Shown here: in pieces, positions 46,873 through 56,698 of the stretch
How the letters are laid out: each line of letters begins with the position of its first letter
How positions within the stretch are numbered: the first letter of the stretch is position 1
Source of the DNA: Streptococcus suis
GTDB lineage: Bacteria; Bacillota; Bacilli; Lactobacillales; Streptococcaceae
Length of the DNA stretch: 64,000 nt
NCBI GenBank assembly: GCA_002831545.1
Contig: CP025095.1
Span: 310,001 to 374,000, forward strand
Direction: 5' to 3'
The notes under the pieces: model-generated
Databases searched by the model: none
Seen by the model: the letters and a program-made list of their open reading frames with translations, nothing else
Told to the model about the DNA's origin: nothing
Program-made: the position numbers and the translations under genes

Positions 46873-47890
46873 ACAAACAGGCCTTGCCCGTGCCCATACC
46901 AATATTGCCTTGATTAAATACTGGGGAAAACGCGATAAGGAATTATTCCTACCTATGAATTCCAGTTTATCCCTGACCCTTGACGCATTTTATACGGATA
47001 CCAAGGTTGTTTTTGACCCAGAATTAACTGCCGATGAGTTCTATCTCAACGGAATTTTACAAAAAGAAAAAGAAATTTTAAAAATTTCTCGATTTTTGGA
47101 TTTGTTTTGCGAATATATAGGTGAAAGGGCATTTGCCCGAGTGGAAAGTCTAAATTTTGTTCCGACTGCGGCTGGTTTGGCAAGCTCAGCATCAGCCTTC
47201 GCAGCCCTTGCACTTGCAACCGCAACTGCCTTGGATTTAGATTTGTCACCAGCTACCCTATCAACTCTTGCTCGTAGGGGCTCAGGTTCTAGTACCCGTA
47301 GCCTATTCGGTGGATTTGTTGAGTGGGACATGGGGACCGGTTCAGAAGATTCTATGGCCCATCCCATTGATGATGCGGACTGGGATATCGGCATGGTCGT
47401 CTTGGCGGTCAATACCGGACCGAAAAAGATTGCTAGTCGAGAGGGAATGGACCACACAGTTGCCACTTCACCATTTTACTCAGCCTGGGTAGATACAGCC
47501 AAACAAGACTTGGTGGACATCAAGGCAGCTATTGCTAGCCGTGATTTTGAAAAACTTGGTCAGATTACAGAGCACAATGGCATGAAGATGCATGCGACTA
47601 CGCTCTCTGCCAATCCACCCTTTACCTACTGGTCAGCCGATAGCCTAGTGGCTCAAGAGGCAGTCCGTCAGGTTCGTGAAGCAACTGGCTTATCAGCCTA
47701 CATGACCATGGATGCGGGACCAAATGTCAAGGTCCTCTGCCGAGCAAGTCAGATGGATGAGCTAGTAGCTGAATTGTCCAAAGTCTTCCCAAGAGAGAAA
47801 ATCATCACTAGTAAGCCTGGACCTGCTACCTACGTCCTCAGTGAAGACGAGTGGCAGACCTCACAAGCAGCGTTTGAAAAGGGCTTGTAG
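46865..47890 (+). CDS. mvaD: Diphosphomevalonate decarboxylase
   Basis: The 341-residue GHMP-family enzyme makes isopentenyl diphosphate from mevalonate diphosphate with ATP and loss of CO2. ARAHTNIALIKYWGKRD, AAGLASSASAFAALA and RRGSGSSTRSLFGGFVEW are the conserved substrate and ATP loops, and MTMDAGPNVKVL holds the catalytic Asp. It overlaps mvk; the stop is immediately followed by the mvaK2 start. Confidence 0.95.
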   Translation: MTKQTGLARAHTNIALIKYWGKRDKELFLPMNSSLSLTLDAFYTDTKVVFDPELTADEFYLNGILQKEKEILKISRFLDLFCEYIGERAFARVESLNFVPTAAGLASSASAFAALALATATALDLDLSPATLSTLARRGSGSSTRSLFGGFVEWDMGTGSEDSMAHPIDDADWDIGMVVLAVNTGPKKIASREGMDHTVATSPFYSAWVDTAKQDLVDIKAAIASRDFEKLGQITEHNGMKMHATTLSANPPFTYWSADSLVAQEAVRQVREATGLSAYMTMDAGPNVKVLCRASQMDELVAELSKVFPREKIITSKPGPATYVLSEDEWQTSQAAFEKGL

Positions 47891-47891
47891 C

Positions 47892-48971
47892 ATGAAAGTA
47901 CAAGTAAAGATACCTGGAAAACTCTTTCTAGCAGGGGAATATGCAGTTGTTGAGGCCGGCTATCCTGCGGTGATTGCGGCGGTTGACCAGTACCTGACCG
48001 TCACCATTGAAACAAGTGACCGAGGCCTTCTTCATTCCAGCCAGCAAGCAGATCTCTATCTGACCTGGGAGCGTAAGGAAAATAAGATTTTCATCCAAGA
48101 TAACCATCCCTATGCTCTGATTGAGACAGCTATGCAGGTAACGGAGGAATATCTGACGGCCAAGGGCTATGCTTGTCATGGAACCTATAGCCTATCTGTA
48201 CAGTCCGACCTAGATGACCAGACTTCAGGTGCCAAGTATGGTCTGGGGTCGTCAGGGGCAGTAACGGTTGCGACGGTCAAGGCCCTGTTGACCTACTACG
48301 GTCACCGACCAGATGCCCTCCTGACCTACAAGCTGGCAGCCTTGGCCCAGACCAAGCTAGGCATGACAGGTTCCTTCGGAGATTTGGCGGCTTCCAGTTT
48401 TGGTGGCTTGATCGCCTATCATTCCCTGGACCGTTCTTGGCTTTTAGGGAAAATGGCAGAGCTGTCCCTGCTGGATCTGGTCGAAAGTGATTGGCAAGGT
48501 TTGTCTATCAGCCCTATTCAGTTACCTGCAGGCTTAGACCTCTTGGTTGGCTGGACAGGGTTGGCGGCTTCGACGGATAGTCTAGTTTCCCGGATGGAAA
48601 GCCAAAAAAGTCAGGCAGAAAAAGAGCAAATTCATGTCCAGTTTCTAGCCGACTCTAAGACCTGTGTAGAGCAGTTGATAGTAGCTTGTCAGACAAATGA
48701 CTTGGTATCAGCTAGACAGGCTATTACTCAAAACCGCAAACTCTTACAGGATTTTGCGAGAGGAATGGGATTGGTCATTGAAACGCCTCAACTGAGTCAA
48801 CTCTGTGACCTGGCCCAGACCTATGGAGCGGTGGCCAAATCATCTGGTGCTGGCGGAGGTGACTGCGGCATTTGCTTGGTAGACAGTAAGGAACAAAAAG
48901 TAGCGATTGAGAAGGCTTGGCAACAAGCCGACATTCTTCCACTCCAACTAAAGATCACAAGTAGAGAATAA
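47892..48971 (+). CDS. mvaK2: Phosphomevalonate kinase
   Basis: The 359-residue GHMP kinase adds the second phosphate to mevalonate. Motifs: VKIPGKLFLAGEYAVVEAGYPAV, KYGLGSSGAVTVATVKALL and KSSGAGGGDCGICL. I chose ATG 47892, one base after the mvaD stop, because MKVQVKIPGKL is the usual start; a longer frame inside mvaD is not supported. Confidence 0.94.
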   Translation: MKVQVKIPGKLFLAGEYAVVEAGYPAVIAAVDQYLTVTIETSDRGLLHSSQQADLYLTWERKENKIFIQDNHPYALIETAMQVTEEYLTAKGYACHGTYSLSVQSDLDDQTSGAKYGLGSSGAVTVATVKALLTYYGHRPDALLTYKLAALAQTKLGMTGSFGDLAASSFGGLIAYHSLDRSWLLGKMAELSLLDLVESDWQGLSISPIQLPAGLDLLVGWTGLAASTDSLVSRMESQKSQAEKEQIHVQFLADSKTCVEQLIVACQTNDLVSARQAITQNRKLLQDFARGMGLVIETPQLSQLCDLAQTYGAVAKSSGAGGGDCGICLVDSKEQKVAIEKAWQQADILPLQLKITSRE

Positions 48972-48981
48972 GGAGAACCCT

Positions 48982-50079
48982 ATGTTTTATCTAGGAGAAT
49001 TTGGTTTAGACCGCAAGGATCAACACGTTGGCTTGGCCAACCAGCAATATAGTGCCACACCGGCCAAGGACTTTACGGAGACCTTGTTTGTCCATCATTC
49101 CCTGCCTCAAACCAAGGTGGATGAAGTGGATATTTCGACCAGCGTAGCTGGTTTGGACTTTGCCTTTCCTTTCTTCATCAATGCCATGACTGGCGGAAGC
49201 AAGAAGACGCGGGAAATCAATCGTCTGTTGGGAATTATGGGGCATTTTGGCAAGATTGCTCTGGCATCTGGTTCGGTCAGTGCGTCGATCAAGGATCCGT
49301 CTGTTGCGGAAACCTTCTCTGTTATGCGTCGGGAAAATCCTTACGGGATTATCTTTGCCAACCTAGGTGCCCACCACAGTGTTGAGAACGCCAAGCGGGC
49401 GGTGGATTTGTTGGAGGCAAATGCCATTCAGATCCATGTCAATGCTCCTCAGGAGATTGTCATGCCTGAGGGAGACCGTGATTTTACGATGTGGTTGAAG
49501 AATATTGAAACCCTGGTGCGGGAGATGGAAGTACCTGTCATCGTCAAGGAAGTTGGTTTTGGCATGAGCCGAGAAACGGTTGCCCAGCTGGCTTCTGTCG
49601 GTGTGCAAACAATTGATGTATCTGGTACTGGGGGGACGGATTTTGCCAAGATTGAAAATGCCCGTCGAACCTTCAATGACTATACTTATTTGGAGGGTTG
49701 GGGGCAGTCTACCGTGACTTCCTTGGTGGAGGCTATGTCTGTTTCTGAAGAAGTTCGCCCAAGCCTGATTGCATCTGGTGGTATTAAGACGCCACTAGAT
49801 ATTGTCAAATCATTGGCCCTCGGTGCAGACCTTGTCGGTATGTCCAACCATTTCCTCCAGTATGTCAAGGATGGTAAGGGGCATCGTTTTGACGACGGCT
49901 TGCAGGCTATTAAGACTTATCAATGGCAGATGGCTGAAATCATGACCATGTTGGGGGCTAAGAATATTGCAGATCTTCGCAAGAAAGATTTGGTTTTGGC
50001 TCCAAATGTACAAAACTGGTGCGAAGCGCGTGGGATTGACTGGAAAGCCTATGCCCGTCGGTCAGCGAATGTGAGTTAA
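48982..50079 (+). CDS. fni: Type 2 isopentenyl-diphosphate delta-isomerase
   Basis: The 365-residue FMN- and NADPH-dependent isomerase interconverts IPP and DMAPP. It shows RKDQHVGLAN near the N-terminus, NAMTGGSKKTREIN, the IQIHVNAPQE(I) strand, VIVKEVGFGMSRE and IDVSGTGGTDFAKIE with the FMN phosphate loop SGGIKTPLDIVKSLALGADLVGM. AAGGAG precedes the ATG. It closes the mevalonate operon. Confidence 0.95.
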   Translation: MFYLGEFGLDRKDQHVGLANQQYSATPAKDFTETLFVHHSLPQTKVDEVDISTSVAGLDFAFPFFINAMTGGSKKTREINRLLGIMGHFGKIALASGSVSASIKDPSVAETFSVMRRENPYGIIFANLGAHHSVENAKRAVDLLEANAIQIHVNAPQEIVMPEGDRDFTMWLKNIETLVREMEVPVIVKEVGFGMSRETVAQLASVGVQTIDVSGTGGTDFAKIENARRTFNDYTYLEGWGQSTVTSLVEAMSVSEEVRPSLIASGGIKTPLDIVKSLALGADLVGMSNHFLQYVKDGKGHRFDDGLQAIKTYQWQMAEIMTMLGAKNIADLRKKDLVLAPNVQNWCEARGIDWKAYARRSANVS

Positions 50080-50126
50080 AGAGAGATAGACTGATGTCTT
50101 CAGTTCTCAACAATGTAGAAAAATAA

Positions 50127-50157
50127 AAAAGCCAGGTCCATTTTGGAACTTGGCTTT
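50127..50157. terminator. Bidirectional terminator
   Basis: AAAAGCCAGGTCC pairs with GGAACTTGGCTTTT; A-rich and T-rich flanks let it end both fni and the convergent ABC exporter operon. Confidence 0.85.
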
Positions 50158-50173
50158 TGTCATGGAGTGGTGC

Positions 50174-51925
50174 CTAGGTCGCTGCTAACTGCCCTGCTTG
50201 CAACTGGTACATGCGGTGGTAGTGACCCTTGAGGGCTAGAAGTTCTTCGTGATTGCCTGACTCGATGATCTTTCCCTTATCCAAGACATAGATACAGTCG
50301 GCATCTTGAATAGTTGATAAACGGTGGGCAATCGCAATGGTTGTCCGCCCTTTTCGCATTTTTTCAAGAGAGGTCTGGACCGTTTGCTCTGTCTCCGAAT
50401 CGATATTAGCGGTAGCCTCGTCTAAAATGAGAATCTTAGGCTGGCTAGCCATGGTGCGTGCAAAGGCCAGCAGTTGCCGTTGCCCTGTCGAAAAGGCGGT
50501 ACCCCGCTCAGTGACCAAGTGGTCGTATTTCTCAGGAAGTTTTTCTATGAAGGGAGCAGCATCCACAAATCGAGTCGCTTCCTCAATCTCCTTCTGGGAA
50601 ATATCCTGATACATCTGGATATTGGACGCAATGGTTCCGTGAAAGAGGAAGGGATCTTGCAGGACTAGGCCGATCGCGGACCGCAATTCCTCTTGCGAAA
50701 AACTGCGGATATCCTGACCGTCAATCAGAATCCGCCCAGATTGGAACTCATAGAAACGCATAAAGACATTGATGATTGAGGATTTTCCAGACCCAGTGGC
50801 CCCTACGAAAGCAATGGTCTGCCCCTGTCTCACTTCAAAGGAAACCTTATCCAGAATTTGCCGCTTGCCGTCATAGGAAAAGCAAACATCCTCAAAGACA
50901 ATATGCCCCTTGTCAATCTTGGCCCCTCGGTCCAGCTGTAGTGGCTCCTCGATAGTCTGGTCCATGAGCGTAAAGACCCGTCCGGCAGATACCATAGAGG
51001 TTTGGAGGGTGGAAAAATGCTGCGTGACATCCAGCAAGGGATCGAAAAGACGATTGACATACTGGATGAAAGCATAGATAAGACCAGCAGAAATCCCAGC
51101 CTGTGACCAATCCAAACCAAAGTAGGTCATGAGCAGGGCATAGGCCAAAATCTTGACAAGTGACAGAGCAGGACGGAGAAAGAGACTGTCCAAGGCCATG
51201 GAACGGCTGGCATAGTTCAGATGTTCCTGGTTGATAGCTTCGAACTCTGCTTTTAAGCGGTCTTCCTGAGAAAAAGCCTGGATAATCCGAATGCCCTCAA
51301 TACTTTCAGCCAGTTTGCTGTTAATGGCACTCAGCAGACTTCTAGTCTTGGCCACAATAGGAGCTGACCGTTTTCTGTATTGATTAACCAAGACGAAAAT
51401 CAAGGGAAGAAAGAGGATGATCAGACAGGTCAATTTCCAATCCAGAGCAAACATGGTCGAAAGCGTGGTGATGATAATAAAGAGAGCGGAGATAAAACTG
51501 GATAAAATCCCTGAAAACATCTCTGAAATGCTCTCGGTATCGTTGGTGATTCGCGAAACAATGGAGCCACTCGGAGTCTGATCAAAATAAGCCATTCCCA
51601 ACTTTTCCATTCTCCCAAAAGCATCCCTGCGAATATCCCTCACAATGCTATAGGAAACTTTTGCAAACCAGAGATTTCCAAAATACTGGAGCAGCATTTG
51701 AAGCAGATAGAGGGCGAAGTAGGCCGCTAGAATAGCCACCGCAGTCTCAGAAATAGTAGAAATGTAGTGGTCGATAAAATAAGAAGCCAGAAGGGGAATC
51801 AAACTGCGAACAACAGTCGTCAGCAGCAAAAAGCTGAGGGCAAGGACTGTCAGCAGTCGATAGGCTTTGAGATAGGACAAGAGTCGCCAAAAAACACTAG
51901 CTTGCTTGGTTTTAGAGAGCATCAC
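50174..51925 (-). CDS. ABC multidrug-type half-exporter, second subunit
   Basis: A 583-residue fusion of six membrane helices (about 15-310) and an ATPase domain (Walker A GATGSGKSS, signature STGQRQLLAFARTM in place of LSGGQ, Walker B ILILDEATANID). It forms a heterodimer with the gene upstream, which it overlaps by 14 bases. The pair resembles BmrCD/YheIH- and PatAB/SatAB-like drug exporters. The substrate cannot be read from the sequence. Confidence 0.87.
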   Translation of the reverse strand: MMLSKTKQASVFWRLLSYLKAYRLLTVLALSFLLLTTVVRSLIPLLASYFIDHYISTISETAVAILAAYFALYLLQMLLQYFGNLWFAKVSYSIVRDIRRDAFGRMEKLGMAYFDQTPSGSIVSRITNDTESISEMFSGILSSFISALFIIITTLSTMFALDWKLTCLIILFLPLIFVLVNQYRKRSAPIVAKTRSLLSAINSKLAESIEGIRIIQAFSQEDRLKAEFEAINQEHLNYASRSMALDSLFLRPALSLVKILAYALLMTYFGLDWSQAGISAGLIYAFIQYVNRLFDPLLDVTQHFSTLQTSMVSAGRVFTLMDQTIEEPLQLDRGAKIDKGHIVFEDVCFSYDGKRQILDKVSFEVRQGQTIAFVGATGSGKSSIINVFMRFYEFQSGRILIDGQDIRSFSQEELRSAIGLVLQDPFLFHGTIASNIQMYQDISQKEIEEATRFVDAAPFIEKLPEKYDHLVTERGTAFSTGQRQLLAFARTMASQPKILILDEATANIDSETEQTVQTSLEKMRKGRTTIAIAHRLSTIQDADCIYVLDKGKIIESGNHEELLALKGHYHRMYQLQAGQLAAT

Positions 51926-53654
51926 TTTCCTCCTTTTCGAGTTGCTGCATCATATAGGTATCGTAATACCAGCCTTTTTCATCTAGTAATTCTTGGTGAC
52001 GACCTCGTTCTACGATTTTCCCGTCTTCAAGGACCAGAATCAAATCGGCATGGACAATAGCTGACAGGCGATGGGCGGTAATAATGGTGGTCTTATCAAG
52101 GCGTTCTTGCTTGATGGTTTCGAGAATAGCGTGTTCTGTTTTAGCATCCACCGCTGAGAGCGAATCATCCAAGAGTAGAATATCTGTATTGAGAATCATG
52201 GCACGGGCCATAGCCAACCGTTGCTTTTGTCCGCCAGAAAGGGAAATCCCCTTCTCACCAACCATGGTATCAAAGCGATCGGGCATATCCCGAATATCCT
52301 CATAGACATGAACAGCCCGAGCGGCCTCTTCTACTTGGTCTAGTGAGAGGTCTGGATTGCCAAAGCGGATATTTTCAGCAATGCTGGTCGCAAAGAGGAA
52401 TTGGTCTTGGGGTACATAGCCGATTAATCGTCGCAGGTCAGCTAGCTTGTAGTTCTTGATATTTTCCTGATTGAGCAAAATCTGTCCATTTGTCACATCG
52501 TATTCTCGCATCAGGAGCTTGAGCAGGCTTGTCTTCCCAGAGCCTGTTGGCCCCACAAGGCCAATTGTCTGCCCTTTTTTGATGTGAAACTGGATGTCTT
52601 GGAGGACTGGTATGTTATCATAAGCAAATTCGCTAATCTCATAGACAATCTCTCCATTGCTTGGTGCAGGCAGCGGTTGGTCTATTTCAACGACTTCTGA
52701 AGAAATGCTGAGAAGGGTCTGAATCCGATTGTAGGACACATCACCACGCTGGCTAATATTGACCAAAAAACCAATCGCCATAAGAGGCCAGATGAGGAGA
52801 TCTAAATAGGTCATGAAGGTTACTAGTTGGCCCAGACTGACCTGACCTTGCGAGATGAAGTGAGAGCCGACCAGAAGGGTCAGTAGGTAGGACAGGCCAA
52901 TGAAGAAGAGGACGGCAGGGTTGAACAGGGCATCGTACCGCATGGTTTTGATATTCTGCAAGAAGGCTGCTTGGTTGACTTCCTGAAAAGCCGCCGTTTC
53001 TTGTTCTTGGTAGCCAAAGGATTTGGTGACCTTTATACCAGAAACAGCTTCCTGTACCTTGTTGTTAAGCTCTGAAAAGGCTGCCTGTGAAGCCTTGAAA
53101 TTTTCATGGGTACGACGGCCTAGAAAATTAGTAGTGAGAGTCATGAAGGGCAGGGGCAAGATTGCCACCAAGGTCATCTGCCAGGAAATACTCAAACTCA
53201 TGGTGACCAGTGTGACCAAAGCAGTGACGGTGGCATCGACAAAGGACATGACGCCACCACCTGCTAGTCGGGTCAGGGCATTGATATCATTGGTTGCATG
53301 GGCCATTAAATCCCCAGTTCGATGTTGCTGAAAAAAGGATGGAGATAGGTGCATAAAGTGGTCAAACAGCCGAGCCCTCATGATTTTTCCTAGACGATAA
53401 GATGTTGCCAGGATGTTCATTCGCCAAAGATAGCGGAGGCCGTACATGGCCAAGGCTGACAAGATGAGCCCGGCTACCCCGAGTAGTAAGCGATGCTTAG
53501 TCAACTGTCCGCTGGCAATCTGGTCAATCAACTGCCCCATGATAGAAGCGGGAAGGAGATTGAGGAGGCTGACCAGGCAGAGTGATAAAACCCCAATCAG
53601 GTAGGCCTTTTTCTCAAGGGAAAAGAACCACCACAATTGTTTGATAATCTTCAT
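51912..53654 (-). CDS. ABC multidrug-type half-exporter, first subunit
   Basis: The 580-residue half-exporter has six membrane helices and an ATPase domain with Walker A GPTGSGKTSLL, signature LSGGQKQRLAMARA and Walker B ILLLDDSLSAVD. The Asp in place of the catalytic Glu after Walker B (LLDD) marks the degenerate site usual in heterodimeric exporters. ATG 53654 follows AAAGGA; the 17-residue upstream extension is unlikely. A leader hairpin (GTTGGT/ACCAAC) and an ACTAGT-centred dyad lie before the gene, near the IS at 53770. Confidence 0.88.
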   Translation of the reverse strand: MKIIKQLWWFFSLEKKAYLIGVLSLCLVSLLNLLPASIMGQLIDQIASGQLTKHRLLLGVAGLILSALAMYGLRYLWRMNILATSYRLGKIMRARLFDHFMHLSPSFFQQHRTGDLMAHATNDINALTRLAGGGVMSFVDATVTALVTLVTMSLSISWQMTLVAILPLPFMTLTTNFLGRRTHENFKASQAAFSELNNKVQEAVSGIKVTKSFGYQEQETAAFQEVNQAAFLQNIKTMRYDALFNPAVLFFIGLSYLLTLLVGSHFISQGQVSLGQLVTFMTYLDLLIWPLMAIGFLVNISQRGDVSYNRIQTLLSISSEVVEIDQPLPAPSNGEIVYEISEFAYDNIPVLQDIQFHIKKGQTIGLVGPTGSGKTSLLKLLMREYDVTNGQILLNQENIKNYKLADLRRLIGYVPQDQFLFATSIAENIRFGNPDLSLDQVEEAARAVHVYEDIRDMPDRFDTMVGEKGISLSGGQKQRLAMARAMILNTDILLLDDSLSAVDAKTEHAILETIKQERLDKTTIITAHRLSAIVHADLILVLEDGKIVERGRHQELLDEKGWYYDTYMMQQLEKEESDAL

Positions 53655-53805
53655 AAGTATCCTTTCTGAACAAAAGAAAGGTTGGTAGCTTGTCGCCACC
53701 AACAAATAATAGAATTCGGTGACACTAGTGTATCACAGACTGGTAGAAATGGAAAGTTTGGAACTTATACTATTCAAAAAACAAAAACTAACCTATAATA
53801 GATTT

Positions 53806-54318
53806 ATGAAACTTACTATCGAACAAACGAAAGAATTAAAAACTTATTTGAAAGATAAAACCTATTCTCCATTTCATAGACGACTTCAAGTTATCTTGTT
53901 CAGAGCAGAAGGTCTTAGCTATAAGGAAATCACTAACCTCATCGGCTATTCAAAGTATACAATCTGGTCCTTACAGCGCAAGTACGAACTTGAGGGGATT
54001 TCAGCTCTAGTAAGAGAAACGCGAGGTGGACGGAACCGTCAATATTTAACCCTTCAAGAAGAGGAAGCGTTTCTAAAAGAACAGTTAACAGCCTCACTAA
54101 ATGGCGAATTTGTGACGATAAACTCTCTCTATGAAGCTTATCAGAAACGGGTTGGACACCCTACGACCAAGGAAGGATTCTATGCCATTCTTAAACGCCA
54201 TGGTTGGCGCAAAGTGACGCCAAGACCAGAACACCCTAAAAAAGCAGACGCCGAAACGATTCTAGCGTCTAAAAATAAAATCTTCATTCACGAAAACAGG
54301 AAAGCGCTTCAAGAATAG
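53806..54318 (+). CDS. IS630-family transposase, N-terminal ORF (orfA)
   Basis: A 170-residue DNA-binding half, same as in copy 1. It stops at TAG 54316-54318. The catalytic half continues in the +1 frame from a point shortly before the stop. Confidence 0.88.
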   Translation: MKLTIEQTKELKTYLKDKTYSPFHRRLQVILFRAEGLSYKEITNLIGYSKYTIWSLQRKYELEGISALVRETRGGRNRQYLTLQEEEAFLKEQLTASLNGEFVTINSLYEAYQKRVGHPTTKEGFYAILKRHGWRKVTPRPEHPKKADAETILASKNKIFIHENRKALQE

Positions 54319-54343
54319 TCGTCGCTATCATAAAGTCAGGCTA

Positions 54344-54841
54344 ATGTATCAAGATGAGGCGGGTTTCGGTCGGATCAGTAAAATTGGGAAGGCCTGGGCA
54401 CCAAAAGGGGTGAGACCGCATGTACATAGTCACTATATTCGTGAGTATCGCTATTGCTATGGTGCTGTTGATGCCCATACAGGAGAGTCCTTCTTCATTA
54501 TCGCTGGGGGCTGTAATACAGATTGGATGAATGTTTTTCTCAAACAACTATCTGAAGCTTATCCTGACGATTATATTTTATTAGTGATGGACAATGCCGT
54601 TTGGCATAAATCAAGTACCTTAGAGAAACCACATAATATTGGTTTTGAGTTTATTCCTCCCTATACTCCTGAAATGAATCCAATTGAACAAGTTTGGGCT
54701 GAGATTCGAAAGAGAGGGTTTAAGAATAAAGCTTTTAAAACACTAGACGATGTGATAAACAAGCTTCAAGAAGTAATACGAGAGTTAGATTGGTCTATTT
54801 TAAAACCAATTGTTAGTAGACAATGGTTTAAAAACACTTGA
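54344..54841 (+). CDS. IS630-family transposase, C-terminal ORF (orfB)
   Basis: The 165-residue catalytic half with the DDE motif (MYQDEAGF, VMDNAVWH, NPIEQVW). The frame is open upstream to a TAG near 54263, giving an overlap of about 50 bases with orfA in which frameshifting could occur. Confidence 0.88.
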   Translation: MYQDEAGFGRISKIGKAWAPKGVRPHVHSHYIREYRYCYGAVDAHTGESFFIIAGGCNTDWMNVFLKQLSEAYPDDYILLVMDNAVWHKSSTLEKPHNIGFEFIPPYTPEMNPIEQVWAEIRKRGFKNKAFKTLDDVINKLQEVIRELDWSILKPIVSRQWFKNT

Positions 54842-55015
54842 CTGGTTTGCTTTTGATTTTTGTTGAGTATTAAAAACTAGGTAATTCTAGCCGTGGCCGA
54901 ATAGAAGAAACAGTTGGAGTTGTAAACACGTACGATACAGGTAGAAATCAAAAGATTTTTACCTTTTTCTGTATATTTATGATAAAATAAATGAAAATTT
55001 AGAAGAGGTGTTCAG

Positions 55016-55282
55016 ATGAAAGCTATTGTTACAGTTGTCGGTAAGGATAAGTCAGGAATTGTTGCGGGTGTTGCGACTAAGGTTGCGGAGTTAGGGCTCA
55101 ATATTGATGATATTTCCCAGACTGTTTTGGATGAGTATTTTACCATGATGGCGGTGGTGTCGTCGGATGAGAAGAAAGATTTCACCAAGCTTCGTGCAGA
55201 ACTAGAAGCCTTTGGTCAAGGTTTGAACGTGAAAATCAACATTCAAAGTGCTGCCATTTTTGATGCTATGCACAACTTGTAA
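55016..55282 (+). CDS. ACT-domain protein (UPF0237)
   Basis: An 88-residue protein consisting of one ACT domain, starting [39 protein letters not shown] domains bind small ligands such as amino acids. It lies 11 bases ahead of the UPF0210 gene, a pairing conserved in many Firmicutes, so it is probably its ligand-sensing partner. The promoter shows TGATAAAAT and the ribosome site is AGAGGTG. Confidence 0.88.
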   Translation: MKAIVTVVGKDKSGIVAGVATKVAELGLNIDDISQTVLDEYFTMMAVVSSDEKKDFTKLRAELEAFGQGLNVKINIQSAAIFDAMHNL

Positions 55283-55293
55283 GGAGAGCAATC

Positions 55294-56631
55294 ATGGATA
55301 TTAGACAGGTTAGAGAAACCATTGAAATGATTGAGGAGCAGAATTTCGATATTCGGACCATCACCATGGGGATTTCCCTCTTGGACTGTATCGATGCGGA
55401 TATTGAGAAGGCTGCTGAGAAAGTTTATACCAAGATTGTCACCAAGGCCAAGAACTTGGTAGCAGTCGGCGATGAGATTGCGGCAGAATTGGGCATTCCC
55501 ATTGTCAACAAACGGGTATCGGTGACGCCTATTTCCTTGATTGGTGCGGCGACGGATGCGACGGATTATCTTCCCTTGGCTCATGCCTTGGACAAGGCGG
55601 CTCATGAGATCGGAATCGATTTTATCGGAGGTTTTTCAGCTCTCGTTCAAAAGGGCTACCAAAAGGGTGATGAAATCCTCATCAACTCCATACCGCAGGC
55701 ATTGGCCCAAACCTCTAAGGTCTGCTCGTCGGTCAATATCGGCTCAACCAAGACGGGTATCAATATGACGGCTGTGCGGGACATGGGGCGGATTATCAAG
55801 GAGACGGCGGAAGCTTCTGATATGGGGGCGGCTAAACTTGTAGTCTTTGCCAATGCGGTCGAGGACAATCCCTTTATGGCGGGTGCCTTCCATGGTGTCG
55901 GTGAGGCGGATGTGGTCATCAATGTCGGCGTGTCTGGGCCTGGTGTGGTCAAGCGTGCTCTTGAAAAAGTCCGTGGTGAGAGCTTTGATGTGGTGGCGGA
56001 GACCGTCAAGAAGACCGCTTTCAAGATTACCCGTATCGGTCAGTTGGTCGGCAATATGGCCAGTGAACGCCTGGGTGTCAAGTTCGGTATCGTGGACCTG
56101 TCGCTTGCTCCAACGCCAGCCGTTGGCGACTCAGTAGCACGTGTTTTGGAGGAAATGGGTTTGGAAACCGTAGGTACGCACGGAACGACTGCTGCCCTTG
56201 CATTGCTCAATGACGCAGTGAAAAAGGGTGGGGTCATGGCCTGCAACCAAGTTGGCGGTTTGTCAGGTGCCTTTATCCCTGTGTCTGAGGACGAAGGCAT
56301 GATTGCGGCGGTACAAAATGGCTCCCTCAACCTTGAAAAATTGGAAGCTATGACAGCTATCTGTTCTGTTGGTTTGGATATGATTGCTATTCCAGAAACA
56401 ACGCCAGCTGAAACCATTGCGGCTATGATTGCGGATGAGGCGGCGATTGGGGTCATCAACCAGAAAACGACTGCGGTCCGTATTATTCCGCTCGGAAAAG
56501 AAGGGGACATGATCGAATTCGGTGGACTGCTGGGAACAGCTCCTGTTATGAAGGTCAATCAGGCTTCTTCTGTGGACTTTATCAACCGTGGTGGTCAGAT
56601 TCCAGCACCGATTCACAGCTTTAAGAACTAA
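55294..56631 (+). CDS. UPF0210 family protein (DUF711)
   Basis: A 445-residue conserved protein with glycine-rich motifs ([39 protein letters not shown]). The family is widespread, has no firmly established reaction and is nearly always next to the ACT-domain protein, as here. The fold is related to glycyl radical-like barrels, but the residues shown do not prove activity. AAGGAG precedes the ATG. Confidence 0.9.
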   Translation: MDIRQVRETIEMIEEQNFDIRTITMGISLLDCIDADIEKAAEKVYTKIVTKAKNLVAVGDEIAAELGIPIVNKRVSVTPISLIGAATDATDYLPLAHALDKAAHEIGIDFIGGFSALVQKGYQKGDEILINSIPQALAQTSKVCSSVNIGSTKTGINMTAVRDMGRIIKETAEASDMGAAKLVVFANAVEDNPFMAGAFHGVGEADVVINVGVSGPGVVKRALEKVRGESFDVVAETVKKTAFKITRIGQLVGNMASERLGVKFGIVDLSLAPTPAVGDSVARVLEEMGLETVGTHGTTAALALLNDAVKKGGVMACNQVGGLSGAFIPVSEDEGMIAAVQNGSLNLEKLEAMTAICSVGLDMIAIPETTPAETIAAMIADEAAIGVINQKTTAVRIIPLGKEGDMIEFGGLLGTAPVMKVNQASSVDFINRGGQIPAPIHSFKN

Positions 56632-56635
56632 ATTG

Positions 56636-56668
56636 AAACCGATTGCCCAAGCAGTCGGTTTTTTGCTA
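56636..56668 (+). terminator. Terminator after the UPF0210 gene
   Basis: AAACCGA pairs with TCGGTTT, extended by inner GC pairs, and is followed by TTTTGC. Confidence 0.75.
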
Positions 56669-56698
56669 TAATAATAGAAAAGAGACAAGGAGAATGCT

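Larger units (their letters stand above)
53770..54867 (+). mobile_element. IS630-family insertion sequence, copy 2
   Basis: A 1,098-base element flanked by TA (53768-53769 and 54868-54869), matching copy 1 at 40464-41561 but in the opposite orientation. It has landed between the ABC exporter promoter region and the ACT-domain gene and breaks no visible gene. Confidence 0.93.
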
